This document shows, piece after piece, positions 52,518 through 62,103 of a DNA stretch of 64,000 nucleotides. A model generated the notes under the pieces. That model did no database searches. It had not been told where the DNA came from and saw only the letters and a program-made list of their open reading frames with translations. Source of the DNA: Streptomyces sp. Edi2 (GTDB lineage: Bacteria > Actinomycetota > Actinomycetes > Streptomycetales > Streptomycetaceae); assembly GCF_040253635.1 (NCBI RefSeq), contig NZ_JBEJGX010000003.1:6039501-6103500 (forward strand), read 5' to 3'. The position numbers and the translations under genes were made by a program. Numbering within the stretch: the stretch's first letter is position 1; every line of letters starts with the position of its first letter.

Positions 52518-54119
52518 ATGGCAGTGATGCCGCTGTTTTTGCTGGTTGCGGGGAGCGCGGCGGTCGCCGGACTGGCGCGCCGTACCCCCGTCCCCGCGCC
52601 GCTGCTGCTGGTCACCGCGGGCCTGGCGGCGTCCTTCATCCCGGGCATCCCGGACTACACGCTCGATCCGCACATCGTGCTGCCGCTGGTGCTGCCCCCG
52701 CTGCTGCACACCGCGGCGCTGGACAGTTCGTACCTGGATCTGCGGGCCAATCTGCGGCCGGTGGCGCTGCTGTCGGTCGGGTACGTCCTGTTCGCGACGC
52801 TGGCGGTCGGCTATCTGGTCTACCTCGTCATCCCGGGGCTGCCGCTGACCGTCGCGCTCGTCCTGGGGGCCGTCGTCGCCCCGCCGGACGCCGTCGCGGC
52901 CACCGCCATCGCCCGCAGGCTCGGGATGCCGCACCGGATCACCACGATCCTGCAGGGCGAATCGCTGTTCAACGACGCCACCGCGATCACCGCCTACAAG
53001 GTGCTGCTGGCCGCGGCCCTCGGGGTCGGCGCCACCTGGGGCGACGGCATCAAGGAATTCGCCGTCGCCTCGCTGGGCGGCATCGGCATCGGTGTCGTCC
53101 TGATGGTGCCGCTGCACTGGCTGCGGGTCCGGCTGCGGGAGTCGGCGCTGCTGGAGAACACCCTCTCGCTGCTCATCCCGTTCTTCGCCTACGCGGCGGC
53201 CGAGCAGTTGCACGCCTCCGGGGTGCTCGCCGTCGTCGTGGTCGGCCTCTACCTGGGGCACCGCTCCTGGCAGGTCGACTTCGAGACCCGGCTCCAGGAG
53301 GAGGCCGTGTGGAAGGTGGTCTCCTTCGTCCTGGAGTCCGCCGTCTTCGCACTGATCGGACTGCAGCTGCGGGTCGTGGTGCGCGGACTGGGGGAGTTCG
53401 GCGCGGCGCAGGCCCTCTCGTACGCGGCCGTGATGTTCCTCGCCGTGGTCCTGTCGCGCTTCGTGTGGGTCTTTCCCTCGACCTATCTGCCGCGCGTCCT
53501 GTCGGCCCGGATCCGGGCCCGTGAGACGGATACGACCTGGAAGGCCCCGGTCGTCGTCGGCTGGGCCGGGATGCGCGGTGTGGTGTCGCTGGCCATCGCG
53601 TTCTCCATCCCGTCCACCGTGCCCGGCGACGGCCCCTTTCCGGCCCGCAACCTCGTGCTCTTCCTGACCTTCACCACCGTCATCGCCACCCTGGTCATCC
53701 AGGGGCTGACGCTGCCCCCGCTGATCCGCGCGCTGAAGCTGCCGGGACCGGACCCGCAGCGGGAGACGCTGGCCGAGGCGCAGGCGCAGAACGAGGCCTC
53801 GCGCGCCGCCGAGGAGCGTCTGGAAGAGCTCCTGCGGGACGAGCGCAACGCCCTGCCCGGGCCGCTCGCCGACCGGCTGCGGACGATCATGGAGCGGCGC
53901 CGCAACTCCGTGTGGGAGCGGCTCGGCGCGGTCAACGAGGTCACCGGGGAGTCCGCCGATGAGACCTACCGGCGGCTGGCCCGCGAGATGATCGACGCCG
54001 AGCGGCGGGTGTTCGTCAAGCTGCGGGACACCGGGCGGATCGATGACGAGATGCTGCGGACGCTGCTGCGCAGGCTGGATCTGGAGGAGGCCGCGGCCTA
54101 TCGGGAGGAGGCGTCGTAG
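52518..54119 (+). CDS. Na+/H+ antiporter (CPA1/NhaP family)
   Basis: The 533-aa transporter has about 12 membrane helices. CPA1 signatures are visible: VLGAVVAPPDAVAATAIARRLGMP (cation-binding region), ILQGESLFNDATAITAYKVLL with the essential Asp, and GWAGMRGVVSLAIAFSIP. A C-terminal cytoplasmic tail of about 100 charged residues follows. It exports Na+ in exchange for protons for pH and salt homeostasis. ATG 52518 is used; an ATG at 52527 is also possible. No partner gene is seen. It is divergent from the UBP gene. Confidence 0.9.
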   Translation: MAVMPLFLLVAGSAAVAGLARRTPVPAPLLLVTAGLAASFIPGIPDYTLDPHIVLPLVLPPLLHTAALDSSYLDLRANLRPVALLSVGYVLFATLAVGYLVYLVIPGLPLTVALVLGAVVAPPDAVAATAIARRLGMPHRITTILQGESLFNDATAITAYKVLLAAALGVGATWGDGIKEFAVASLGGIGIGVVLMVPLHWLRVRLRESALLENTLSLLIPFFAYAAAEQLHASGVLAVVVVGLYLGHRSWQVDFETRLQEEAVWKVVSFVLESAVFALIGLQLRVVVRGLGEFGAAQALSYAAVMFLAVVLSRFVWVFPSTYLPRVLSARIRARETDTTWKAPVVVGWAGMRGVVSLAIAFSIPSTVPGDGPFPARNLVLFLTFTTVIATLVIQGLTLPPLIRALKLPGPDPQRETLAEAQAQNEASRAAEERLEELLRDERNALPGPLADRLRTIMERRRNSVWERLGAVNEVTGESADETYRRLAREMIDAERRVFVKLRDTGRIDDEMLRTLLRRLDLEEAAAYREEAS

Positions 54120-54193
54120 TCCGGGGGCGGGGACCGGTCCCTGTCGTGTTCGCCGGAACCGCTGCCGTGTGCCGTGACTCCGGCCCGTGGCCC

Positions 54194-55141
54194 TTAGCCC
54201 GGGCTTGGCTCAGGTGTACCGGTGATCACTGCGGCCACCGTGCTGCCGGGAGGGAAGGCACCCTCCTCGGCCAGCGTCGTCAGCCCGTAGAGCAGCTTGG
54301 CGACGTAGATCCGCTCCAGGGGCAGTTGGTGCCGGTCCTCGAAGGCGTCCGCGAACGCGTCCAGTTCCGGGGTGCGGCGGGCGTATCCGCCGCAGTGGAA
54401 GCGGGCGTCCAGCCGCCAGTCGCCGCGCGGTCCGCCGAATGCCGCGCGCTGCAGTTCCCCGACCGCCTCCTGGAGGAAGTGCGGATCGCCGCCCTTGAGT
54501 ACGGGGATACCCAGGGCGCGCTGCCTTGGCGCCAGCCCCGCGGCGAGCCCGGCCAGGGTGCCGCCCGTTCCGCAGGCCACCGCGACGGTGCCGGCGGCTC
54601 CGTGCAGCTCCCGGCCCAGCTCCGTACAGCCTTGTGCGGCAAGGGAGTTGCTGCCGCCCTCCGGTATGACACGGAACGCGCCGAAGCGGTCGTGCAGAGC
54701 GGCGAGCACGTCCGGGTCATCGGGGCGGCGGTAGCGGGCGCGGTCGAGGAAGTGCAGCCGCATACCGTCGGCGGCGCAGCGGGCCAGCGACCAGTTGAGC
54801 GGCGCGGCGGCGAGCTCGTCGCCGCGGACCACGCCGATGGTGGCGAAGCCGAGCAGCCGGCCCGCCGCGGCGGTGGCCCGCAGATGGTTGGAGTACGCGC
54901 CGCCGAAGGTCAGCAGCGCGCGGTCGCCCGCGGCGGCCGCGGCGCGCAGGTTCGGCGCCAGCTTGCGCCACTTGTTGCCCGCCAGATCCGGGTGGATCAG
55001 GTCGTCCCGCTTGAGCAGCAGCCGTACGCCGCGGCGCGCGAACGTCGTGTCCTCGATCTCCTGGAGGGGTGAGGGCAGGCGCGGGCGCAGGGCGTGCGGA
55101 TCCGGCAGCGGGCCGGGGGCGGTGCTGGTCACCCTGCCCAT
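54194..55141 (-). CDS. ACC deaminase / D-cysteine desulfhydrase family protein
   Basis: The 315-aa PLP enzyme belongs to fold type II. The cofactor Lys is in LAGNKWRKLAPNL, the phosphate-binding region in FGGAYSNHLRATAAA and ACGTGGTLAGLAAGL. Family members deaminate 1-aminocyclopropane-1-carboxylate or desulfhydrate D-cysteine. The residues deciding between these cannot be judged here, so the substrate is open. ATG 55141 is used, with GTG 55132 as an alternative. It is monocistronic and follows the antiporter gene convergently. Confidence 0.85.
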   Translation of the reverse strand: MGRVTSTAPGPLPDPHALRPRLPSPLQEIEDTTFARRGVRLLLKRDDLIHPDLAGNKWRKLAPNLRAAAAAGDRALLTFGGAYSNHLRATAAAGRLLGFATIGVVRGDELAAAPLNWSLARCAADGMRLHFLDRARYRRPDDPDVLAALHDRFGAFRVIPEGGSNSLAAQGCTELGRELHGAAGTVAVACGTGGTLAGLAAGLAPRQRALGIPVLKGGDPHFLQEAVGELQRAAFGGPRGDWRLDARFHCGGYARRTPELDAFADAFEDRHQLPLERIYVAKLLYGLTTLAEEGAFPPGSTVAAVITGTPEPSPG

Positions 55142-55213
55142 TGTCCCGGGTGCCGGTGGTGCCACCGGTGCCGGCGGTGCGGTCCGTGCCCTGCCCGCCT
55201 GACGGGAGGTGCG

Positions 55214-55453
55214 CTACCCGCTCGTGTGCAGGAACGCGTCCCCGTGCGCATTGACGTGCGCCTCCAGGGTGTTGAGTGCGTCCTGGGTCGCCTCGGGTGA
55301 GCCGCTGCCCCGGCGCTCGGCGAAGTACGCGGCGCCCAGCTTTCTCAGCAGCTCGTTGCCGGCGCGGTTCTGCTGCACCTCGTCGACCTTCTGCTTGCCC
55401 TGGTTCAGTGCGCTCTGGGCCTGTTCCTTCGCGCGGTCGAGAAACCCTGACAT
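55214..55453 (-). CDS. Small conserved protein of unknown function (79 aa)
   Basis: The 79-aa product is soluble and mainly helical: MSGFLDRAKEQAQSALNQGKQKVDEVQQ is an amphipathic helix, followed by LLRKLGAAYFAERRGSGSPEAT and a second helix. A GGAGGTGGC site precedes the start. Short proteins of this type are conserved in streptomycetes without assigned function. It lies between the ACC-deaminase-type gene and the divergent AraC-like regulator. Confidence 0.78.
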   Translation of the reverse strand: MSGFLDRAKEQAQSALNQGKQKVDEVQQNRAGNELLRKLGAAYFAERRGSGSPEATQDALNTLEAHVNAHGDAFLHTSG

Positions 55454-55532
55454 GTGCCACCTCCGTGAGGTCCGTGTCGTAAGGGATCAACGGCGCGGAC
55501 GGCCGTGGGGTTCCCGTGCCAGGCTGAGGGAT

Positions 55533-56468
55533 ATGGGCGAAGAGCGCTACTCGGATGAGCCACCCGGCGTATCCGGCGCATGCGGTGAATACGGCGTATC
55601 CGAGGTATCCGGTGGATACCGGGAGCGGGCGTCGCGGCTGGCCGGCGCGGTGCTGTGGACGCGCACGGCACCTCCGGCGGCCCGGCCGGTGCTGCCCGAC
55701 GGCTGTATGGACCTGATCTGGAGCGAGGGCGGCCGGCTGCTGGTGGCCGGTCCGGACACCGGGCCGCAATTCCCGGGAGGTGTCGTTCCCGGCGCCGTTC
55801 CTCATGGCATCGAGGGCCCTCATCGCCTGGAGAGCCCTCATCGCCTGAAGAGCCCCCATGGCCTGGAGGGCACGGGAGGCACCCTCTTCGTGGGGCTGCG
55901 CTTCGCGCCGGGGCAGGGGCCGGTTGTCTTCGGCGTACCGGCCCATGAACTGCGCAACCGGCGGGTGCCCTTGGCGGACCTGTGGCCCGCCGGCCGGGTA
56001 CGGGAGCTGGCCGGGCGGCTGGCGGCGGCACGGGAGACGGGTGACGGGGGCGGCGCGGGCGGTGTCGGTGGCATCGGCGGCATCGGCATCGGCGGTGTCG
56101 GCGGCGTTGGCCGTGTCCTGGAGGAGACCGCCGGGGCCCGTCTCCAGGACGTTGATGCCACCACAGCACGGGGGCGGACCGCCGCCGTCGCCGCGGCGCT
56201 CGCCCGCGGCCGCCCCGTCGCCGAGGTGGCGAGGTCCGTCGCGCTCAGCGAACGCCAGCTGTACCGCCTCAGCCTGGACGCGTTCGGCTACGGCCCCAAG
56301 ACCCTGACCCGGGTGCTCCGGTTCGTCCGCGCGCTCGATCTGGCGCGCTCCGGGATGCCCCGCGCACAGGTCGCGGCATGCGCCGGATACGCGGACCAGG
56401 CGCATCTCGCCCGCGAGGTGAAGGTGCTGGCGGGGGCCCCGATGGGGGTGCTGCTCGCCCCGGGTTAG
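55533..56468 (+). CDS. AraC-like helix-turn-helix regulator with repeat-rich middle
   Basis: The 311-aa protein has an N-terminal ligand-type region (LPDGCMDLIWSEGGRLLVAGPDTGP), as in DUF6597/Ada-like AraC proteins, and a C-terminal AraC HTH (RPVAEVARSVALSERQLYRL, then RVLRFVRALDLARSG). Two low-complexity stretches interrupt it: four 6-aa repeats PHGIEG/PHRLES/PHRLKS/PHGLEG from 18-bp DNA units at 55800-55871, and a Gly-rich stretch (GGVGGIGGIGIGGVGGVG) from 56047 to 56112. The ATG at 55533 has a weak AGGG site. Target unknown. The glutaminase gene follows after 10 bases. Confidence 0.82.
   Translation: MGEERYSDEPPGVSGACGEYGVSEVSGGYRERASRLAGAVLWTRTAPPAARPVLPDGCMDLIWSEGGRLLVAGPDTGPQFPGGVVPGAVPHGIEGPHRLESPHRLKSPHGLEGTGGTLFVGLRFAPGQGPVVFGVPAHELRNRRVPLADLWPAGRVRELAGRLAAARETGDGGGAGGVGGIGGIGIGGVGGVGRVLEETAGARLQDVDATTARGRTAAVAAALARGRPVAEVARSVALSERQLYRLSLDAFGYGPKTLTRVLRFVRALDLARSGMPRAQVAACAGYADQAHLAREVKVLAGAPMGVLLAPG
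55800..55871 (+). repeat. Four 18-bp tandem repeats inside the AraC-like gene
   Basis: Units CCTCATGGCATCGAGGGC, CCTCATCGCCTGGAGAGC, CCTCATCGCCTGAAGAGC and CCCCATGGCCTGGAGGGC follow at 55800, 55818, 55836 and 55854. They encode PH(G/R)(I/L)(E/K)(G/S). Confidence 0.85.
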
Positions 56469-56478
56469 CGTGTCCGTC

Positions 56479-57399
56479 ATGGACTACCAGGCCGTTCTCG
56501 AGGAGGTAGCGGCCCACGCCAGGCCGTATGTGCGACGGGGCAGGGTCGCCGACTACATACCGGCCCTGGAACGGGTGTCGGCGGACCGTTTCGGGATCGC
56601 GGTGGCCGACATCCACGGCGAGGTGTACGGCGTCGGCGACTGGGAGACCCCGTTCTCCGTCCAGTCCATCTCCAAGGCCTTCTCGCTGGCGCTGGTGATG
56701 TCGCAGAGCCATGACGGCCACGACGACATCTGGAAGCGGGTGGGCCGCGAGCCGTCCGGTACGCCGTTCAACTCGCTGGTCCAGCTGGAGGCCGAGGACG
56801 GCATCCCGCGCAACCCGTTCATCAACGCGGGCGCGCTGGTGGTCACCGACCGGCTGCAGACCCTCACCGGCGATGCCAGCACCTCGATGCTGCACTTCCT
56901 CCGTGAGGAGAGCGGCAACCCGGACCTCGCCTTCGACCAGGCGGTGGCCGACTCCGAGGCCGAACACGGCGACCGCAACGCGGCGCTGGCGCATTTCATG
57001 GCGTCCTTCGGCAACCTGGAGAACCCTGTCCCCAGCGTCATCGAGCACTACTTCTGGCAGTGCTCGATCGAGATGAGCTGCCGGGACCTGGCCGTCGCCG
57101 GCGGTTTCCTCGCCCGTCACGGGCTGCGCGCCGACGGAAGCCGCCTGCTGGAGGCCCGCGAGGCCAAGCGGATCAATGCGGTGATGCTGACCTGCGGGAC
57201 GTATGACGCGGCGGGGGAGTTCGCCTACCGCGTGGGGCTGCCCGCGAAGAGCGGTGTCGGCGGCGGCATCATCGCCGTGATCCCGGGCCGCTGCACGCTG
57301 TGCGTGTGGAGCCCCGGACTCGACGCCCGCGGCAATTCGGTGGCGGGCGCCGCGGCGCTGGACCACTTCACGACGCTGACGGGATGGTCGGTGTTCTGA
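56479..57399 (+). CDS. glsA: Glutaminase A
   Basis: Glutaminase hydrolyses glutamine to glutamate and ammonia. The 306-aa protein has the serine beta-lactamase-like fold: PFSVQSISKAFSLAL carries the catalytic S-x-x-K, followed by NPFINAGALVV, the YFWQCSIEMSC segment and PAKSGVGGGIIAVIPGR near the end. ATG 56479 gives MDYQAVLEEV, the family start. The ribosome site is weak and TAGCGT just upstream may be a -10 box of a short leader. It lies 10 bases after the AraC-like gene, so co-transcription is possible. Confidence 0.93.
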   Translation: MDYQAVLEEVAAHARPYVRRGRVADYIPALERVSADRFGIAVADIHGEVYGVGDWETPFSVQSISKAFSLALVMSQSHDGHDDIWKRVGREPSGTPFNSLVQLEAEDGIPRNPFINAGALVVTDRLQTLTGDASTSMLHFLREESGNPDLAFDQAVADSEAEHGDRNAALAHFMASFGNLENPVPSVIEHYFWQCSIEMSCRDLAVAGGFLARHGLRADGSRLLEAREAKRINAVMLTCGTYDAAGEFAYRVGLPAKSGVGGGIIAVIPGRCTLCVWSPGLDARGNSVAGAAALDHFTTLTGWSVF

Positions 57400-57548
57400 C
57401 GGGCGGGCGGCCCGGCGCCGTCTGCGCGGGCCCTTCGGCCGTCGGCCCGGCGCCGCCTGTATGGGTTCTCCGGTCGTCCGCCCGGCGCCCCGTTGCCGTT
57501 GTGGGCGCCCGGCGGCTGGCGCATCGTGGGCGTAGGAGGTGCACGGCC

Positions 57549-57782
57549 ATGGAGCACGAGATGCGCGCCGAGTACGAGGAAGGCGTCCTGCCGCACGCGG
57601 ACACGCCGGTGAAGATCTGGCACATGGTGCGGCTGGAAGGCACCCTCGCGATGTGCGGGCGGGAGCTGGCACCGGCCGCCGCCACCCAGACGGCCGAAGT
57701 CTGGGGCACGCCCAAGGGAGAGCCCTTCTGCCACAGCTGCGGCGCGATGTACCTGCGCGAGCACCCCGGGGACATCGGCTAG
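57549..57782 (+). CDS. Small protein with zinc-ribbon-like Cys/His residues (77 aa)
   Basis: The 77-aa product starts at ATG 57549 with AGGAGG 10 bases upstream, giving good translation support. It contains KIWHMVRLEGTLAMCGREL and PFCHSCGAMYLREHPG, so one Cys, a CHSC pair and two or three His could bind a metal. Otherwise it is charged and soluble. Similar short proteins occur in other streptomycetes, from recollection. Function unknown. Confidence 0.75.
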   Translation: MEHEMRAEYEEGVLPHADTPVKIWHMVRLEGTLAMCGRELAPAAATQTAEVWGTPKGEPFCHSCGAMYLREHPGDIG

Positions 57783-57841
57783 GCGGACATGCCGCCCAGG
57801 TCCGGGGCGCACCTGACGGACTCCTGGGTGCCCGGGCGCGC

Positions 57842-58297
57842 CTACGGCAGCGGCGCGAACAGATCGACCCCATGGCCGTCCGGGTCCTGCACGACGGCGT
57901 AGCGCTGCCCCCAGAAGGCGTCCCACGGCGGCTTCTCGCCCGTATAGCCGGCGGCGGTGAGTTCCGCGTAGACGGCGTCGACCCCGGCGGGGTCGGCGCA
58001 CTCGAAAGCCAGCCCCGTCGGCGTGCCGCCCTGCGGCGGCGTCCAGTCCGGGTCGACGGCCCGCGCGGTCGCGTGGGTGTCCCACATCAGCCGCAGACCG
58101 CCCGGGAGCTGCGCCTCTGCGTGCGGGGCGCGGTCCGCCTCGGCGGGGACGTCCAGGCCGAGGCGGCGGTAGAAGGCGAGGGCCGCGGCCATGTCGGCCA
58201 CCACGATGCCGATGGCGGCGAACCGCGGCGTGGACGGTGTGGTGGAGGACGCTGGTGCGGTGGAGGAAGGGGTACTGGAGGAAGGAGTGCTGGTCAT
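57842..58297 (-). CDS. VOC-family (glyoxalase-like) protein
   Basis: The 151-aa protein begins with a Ser/Thr/Pro-rich stretch (MTSTPSSSTPSSTAPAS) and then a VOC fold of two beta-alpha-beta-beta-beta units: RFAAIGIVVADMAAALAFYRRLGLDVP and then AFECADPAGVDAVYAELTAAGYTG, ending YAVVQDPDGHGVDLFAPLP. VOC proteins include glyoxalase, extradiol dioxygenases and resistance proteins. The substrate is open. The low-complexity start may be a later addition, and a start at the fold's first Met is not available. It lies 64 bases before the KAS III gene on the same strand. Confidence 0.85.
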   Translation of the reverse strand: MTSTPSSSTPSSTAPASSTTPSTPRFAAIGIVVADMAAALAFYRRLGLDVPAEADRAPHAEAQLPGGLRLMWDTHATARAVDPDWTPPQGGTPTGLAFECADPAGVDAVYAELTAAGYTGEKPPWDAFWGQRYAVVQDPDGHGVDLFAPLP

Positions 58298-58361
58298 GCG
58301 GCGAGCGTAGGGCGCCCGCCGCGCCGCGGTCTTGAACGAATCGGACGTGGTGGCGTCCGCC

Positions 58362-59300
58362 TCACGGGCAGCGGATGACCTGTCCCGCATACGAGAGGTT
58401 GCCGCCGAAGGCGAACAGCAGCACCGGAGCGCCGGAGCTGATCTCACGGCGTTCGACCAGCTTGGACAGGGCGAGCGGCACGGAGGCCGCAGAGGTATTC
58501 CCGGAGTCGACGACATCCTTGGCGACCACCGCGTTGACCGCCCCGAGCCGTTCGGCGACCGGCTCGATGATCCGCAGGTTGGCCTGGTGCAGCACCACAC
58601 CGGCAAGATCGGCGGGGGTGATCCCGGAGCGTTCGCACACCGTGCGGGCGATGGCCGGCAGCTGGGTGGTCGCCCAGCGGTAGACGGTCTGGCCCTCCTG
58701 GGAGAACCGGGCCGGCTCGCCCTCGATGCGTACCGCACCGCCCATCTGCGGCACCGAGCCCCACAGCACGGGACCGATCTCCGGCTCGGGCGAGGCGCTG
58801 ACCACCGCGGCGCCCGCACCGTCGCCGACCAGCACACAGGTCGAGCGGTCCGTCCAGTCCACGACCTCGGTGAACTTCTCCGCCCCGATGACCAGCGCAT
58901 GGGTCGAGGAACCGGCCCGGATGGCGTGGTCGGCGGTGGCCAGCGCATGGGTGAAGCCGGAGCAGACGACGTTGAGGTCCATCGTGGCGGGGGCGTCCAG
59001 CCCGAGCCGGGCGGCGACCCGGGCCGCGGTGTTCGGGCTGCGGTCGGTGGCCGTGCAGGTGGCGACCAGCACCAGGTCGATGTCCTGCGGGGCGAGGCCA
59101 CTGGCGGCCAGGGCCTTGGCCGCGGCGGCGGACGCCATGGCGTCCACGGTCTCGTCCGGGGCGGCGACATGGCGGGTGCGGATGCCGACCCGGCTGCGGA
59201 TCCAGGCGTCGTCGGTGTCGACCATCGCGGCGAGGTCGTCGTTGGTGAGCACGCCGGAGGGCTGGTAATGGCCGAGAGCCAGGACGCGTGACCCGGTCAT
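58362..59300 (-). CDS. Beta-ketoacyl-ACP synthase III family protein (FabH-like)
   Basis: The 312-aa enzyme has the KAS III catalytic triad: Cys in DLNVVCSGFTHAL, His in VVLHQANLRIIEP and Asn in [16 protein letters not shown]. The N-terminal GHYQPSGVLTNDDLAAMVDTDDAW is the family substrate region. FabH starts fatty-acid chains, and relatives also act in secondary pathways. No fab genes are nearby, so this is an orphan paralogue, not the main FabH. GGGGA precedes the ATG at 59300. The VOC gene follows. Confidence 0.9.
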   Translation of the reverse strand: MTGSRVLALGHYQPSGVLTNDDLAAMVDTDDAWIRSRVGIRTRHVAAPDETVDAMASAAAAKALAASGLAPQDIDLVLVATCTATDRSPNTAARVAARLGLDAPATMDLNVVCSGFTHALATADHAIRAGSSTHALVIGAEKFTEVVDWTDRSTCVLVGDGAGAAVVSASPEPEIGPVLWGSVPQMGGAVRIEGEPARFSQEGQTVYRWATTQLPAIARTVCERSGITPADLAGVVLHQANLRIIEPVAERLGAVNAVVAKDVVDSGNTSAASVPLALSKLVERREISSGAPVLLFAFGGNLSYAGQVIRCP

Positions 59301-59680
59301 GAAATCCCCTGTACGTGGGTGGGCGGTACGTCACCAGTCTCACCCCTCGCTGCCGACGGGCGGCTGCGTGAACTGCCAATGTTCCGTCGCCAGAACTGGA
59401 GACACTTGTCAGAACCGCGGAGATCCCTCTCTGGAGATCCCTGGCGTCTGACCTGCGTCCGACCCGCGCCCGGCCCGGAGCCCGGCCCGCGGGCGGCCCG
59501 CAGGGAGCGGGGCGCCCACGGGCGGCGGGGCGGAATCCCGCAGGGGCAGCAGCCCGCCCGATCCAACGGCAGAGCTACGGCGCCCGGGCGTATTGCTCCG
59601 CCCGCGGGCGCGTCCCGGAGGCCTGCCGCGGCCGGTGCGCGGCGGCTCTCGCTCCCCGGCCGGTGCCCGGCGGCTCCCCG
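59301..59680. other. Intergenic region between copA 3' end and the KAS III gene
   Basis: This 380-base gap has no supported gene. It contains the KAS III promoter and a direct repeat, GGAGATCCCT at 59419 and again at 59433 (14-base spacing), which could be a regulator site. The rest is GC-rich without clear structure. Confidence 0.5.
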
Positions 59681-62035
59681 CTACCCCGCCAGTGCCCGGA
59701 AGCGGCGCAGCCGCAGGCTGTTGCCGACGACGAAGACCGAGGAGAACGCCATCGCGGCCCCGGCGATCATCGGGTTGAGGAGTCCGGCGGCGGCCAGCGG
59801 CAGCGCCGCGACGTTGTAGCCGAACGCCCAGAACAGATTGGTCCGGATGGTGCCGAGGGTCGCCCGGGCCAGCCGGATGGCGTCCGCCGCGGCGCGCAGA
59901 TCGCCCCGTACGAGGGTGAGGTCACCGGCCTCGATGGCGGCATCGGTGCCGGTGCCCATCGCCAGCCCCAGGTCGGCGCGGGCCAGCGCGGCCGCGTCAT
60001 TGACGCCGTCGCCGACCATCGCCACCGAGCGGCCTTCGGACTGCAGCCGTTCGACGACCGCCACCTTGTCCTCGGGCAGCACCTCGGCGATCACCTCGTC
60101 GATCCCGACCTCGGCCGCGACCGCCGTCGCGACGGCGTGGTTGTCGCCGGTCAGCAGGACGGGCGTCAGCCCCAGGGCCCGCAGCCGGCGCACCGCCTCG
60201 GCGCTGGTGGGCTTCACCGCGTCGGACACCACCAGCACCGCGCGTGCCGCGCCGTCCCAGCCGACGGTGACCGCGGTACGCCCCTCGGCCTCGGCCGCGG
60301 CCTTGGCGGCTGCCAGCTCGGGCGTCAGGAACTGGGACGCCTGGTTCAGCAGCTGCTCGCGGCCCACCAGAACGGTGTGCCCCTCCACCACCCCCCGGAC
60401 GCCCAGGCCGGGGACGTTCGCGAACTCCTCGGGGGTGGGGAGGCCATCCTCGGGGGCCGCCAGGGCGGCCGGGGCTGTCGCCGGGGCGCCGTCCCCGGCC
60501 CGCTGCCCGGCACCGGCGCCGGCGCGGGTGGCGATGGCACGGGCGACGGGATGCTCGGAGGCGTGCTCCAGCGCGCCGGCCAGCCGCAGCACCTCCGGCT
60601 CCGTGACGCCCTCGGTGAGGTGGATCCCGGTGAGCGTCATCACGCCGGTGGTGACCGTGCCGGTCTTGTCCAGGACGACGGTGTCCACCCGCCGGGTCGA
60701 CTCCAGTACCTCGGGTCCCTTGAGCAGGATGCCGAGCTGGGCGCCGCGTCCGGTGCCGACCATCAGCGCGGTGGGCGTGGCCAGCCCGAGGGCACACGGG
60801 CAGGCGATGATCAGGACGGCGACGGCGGCGGTGAAGGCGGCCACCACGCCCGCGCCGGTGGCGAGCCAGCAGCCGAGGGTGCCGAGGGCGAGCGCGAGCA
60901 CGGCCGGGACGAAGACCGCGGAGATCTTGTCCGCCAGCCGCTGGGCCGCGGCCTTGCCGTTCTGCGCGTCCTCGACCAGCCGCGACATCCGGGCGAGCTG
61001 GGTGTCCGCGCCGACCCGGGTGGCCTCGACGACCAGCCGGCCGCCCGCGTTGACGGTGGCCCCGATGACCGTGTCGCCGGGGGACACCTCGACCGGGACG
61101 GACTCACCGGTGAGCATCGAGGCATCCACCGCGGAGGCGCCCTCCAGCACCTTCCCGTCGGTGGCGATCTTCTCCCCGGGCCGTACGGTGAAACGGTCGC
61201 CGGCCTGCAACGCCGCGGTGGGGACCCGGACTTCACGGCCGTCCCGGAGCACGGTGACGTCCTTGGCGCCCAGCTCCAGCAGCGCCCGCAGCGCGGCTCC
61301 CGCCTTCCGCTTCGCGCGCGCCTCGAAGTACCGCCCGGCCAGGATGAAGGTGGTGACGCCGGCCGCGGCCTCCAGATAGATGCTGCCGCTGCCGTCGGTG
61401 CGGGCGATGGTCAGCTCGAAGGGGTGCGTCATCCCCGGCATGCCCGCGGTGCCGAAGAACAGCGCCCAGACCGACCAGCCCAGTGCCGCGAGGGTGCCCA
61501 TGGAGATGAGGGTGTCCATCGTGGCCGTGCCGTGCCGCAGATTGGTCCAGGCGGCCCGGTGGAACGGCCAGGCCCCGTACGCCACCACCGGCGCGGCCAG
61601 GGTCAGCGACAGCCACTGCCAGTTGGTGAACTGCAGGGGCGGCACCATCGCCAGCAGCACCACCGGGACGGAGAGGGCGAGGGAGATCAGCAGGCGCTGA
61701 CGGAGCGCGGCGAGCCCGTCGCCGTCCGCCTGACCGTCCACCCGGCCGTGGCCTTCGCCGCCCACGGGTCCTGTGGTGTCCGACGCCGGGGCTGGGGCCG
61801 GCGGCTCCGGGAGGGCCGCGGTGTAGCCGGTGCGCTCCACGGTGGCGATCAGGTCGGCGGTCCCGACGCCGCTGTCCTGCGCCACGGTCACCCTGGCCTT
61901 CTCCGTGGCGTAGTTGACGGTGGCGGTGACCCCCTCCATGCGGTTGAGCTTCTTCTCGATGCGGGCGGCGCACGAAGCGCAGGTCATCCCGCCGATCTCC
62001 AATTCGACTCCGTGCTCTCCGACCGCGGTCGTCAT
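59681..62035 (-). CDS. copA: Copper-exporting P1B-type ATPase CopA
   Basis: The 784-aa pump moves Cu+ out of the cell. It has an N-terminal heavy-metal domain ([19 protein letters not shown]) and the P1B core: the transport CPC in [15 protein letters not shown], phosphorylation DKTGTVTTG, the HP dipeptide in ASEHPVARA, and the hinge [12 protein letters not shown] low-complexity linker (about residues 75-110) follows the metal domain. GAGGAG precedes the ATG. A CsoR-like operator lies 52 bases upstream. No chaperone copZ or csoR is adjacent. Confidence 0.94.
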   Translation of the reverse strand: MTTAVGEHGVELEIGGMTCASCAARIEKKLNRMEGVTATVNYATEKARVTVAQDSGVGTADLIATVERTGYTAALPEPPAPAPASDTTGPVGGEGHGRVDGQADGDGLAALRQRLLISLALSVPVVLLAMVPPLQFTNWQWLSLTLAAPVVAYGAWPFHRAAWTNLRHGTATMDTLISMGTLAALGWSVWALFFGTAGMPGMTHPFELTIARTDGSGSIYLEAAAGVTTFILAGRYFEARAKRKAGAALRALLELGAKDVTVLRDGREVRVPTAALQAGDRFTVRPGEKIATDGKVLEGASAVDASMLTGESVPVEVSPGDTVIGATVNAGGRLVVEATRVGADTQLARMSRLVEDAQNGKAAAQRLADKISAVFVPAVLALALGTLGCWLATGAGVVAAFTAAVAVLIIACPCALGLATPTALMVGTGRGAQLGILLKGPEVLESTRRVDTVVLDKTGTVTTGVMTLTGIHLTEGVTEPEVLRLAGALEHASEHPVARAIATRAGAGAGQRAGDGAPATAPAALAAPEDGLPTPEEFANVPGLGVRGVVEGHTVLVGREQLLNQASQFLTPELAAAKAAAEAEGRTAVTVGWDGAARAVLVVSDAVKPTSAEAVRRLRALGLTPVLLTGDNHAVATAVAAEVGIDEVIAEVLPEDKVAVVERLQSEGRSVAMVGDGVNDAAALARADLGLAMGTGTDAAIEAGDLTLVRGDLRAAADAIRLARATLGTIRTNLFWAFGYNVAALPLAAAGLLNPMIAGAAMAFSSVFVVGNSLRLRRFRALAG

Positions 62036-62086
62036 GGCTGCTCCTCGGTGTGCTGCGCGTCCCCGTGCCGTCGCTCCGGGAACGTT

Positions 62087-62103
62087 ATACCCCCCTAGGG
62101 TAT
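62087..62103 (-). promoter_or_regulatory. CsoR-like copper operator before copA
   Basis: ATACCC-CCCTA-GGGTAT has perfect 6-bp arms and matches the type of site bound by streptomycete CsoR, which is released by Cu+. It is centred about 60 bases before the copA start. Confidence 0.75.
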
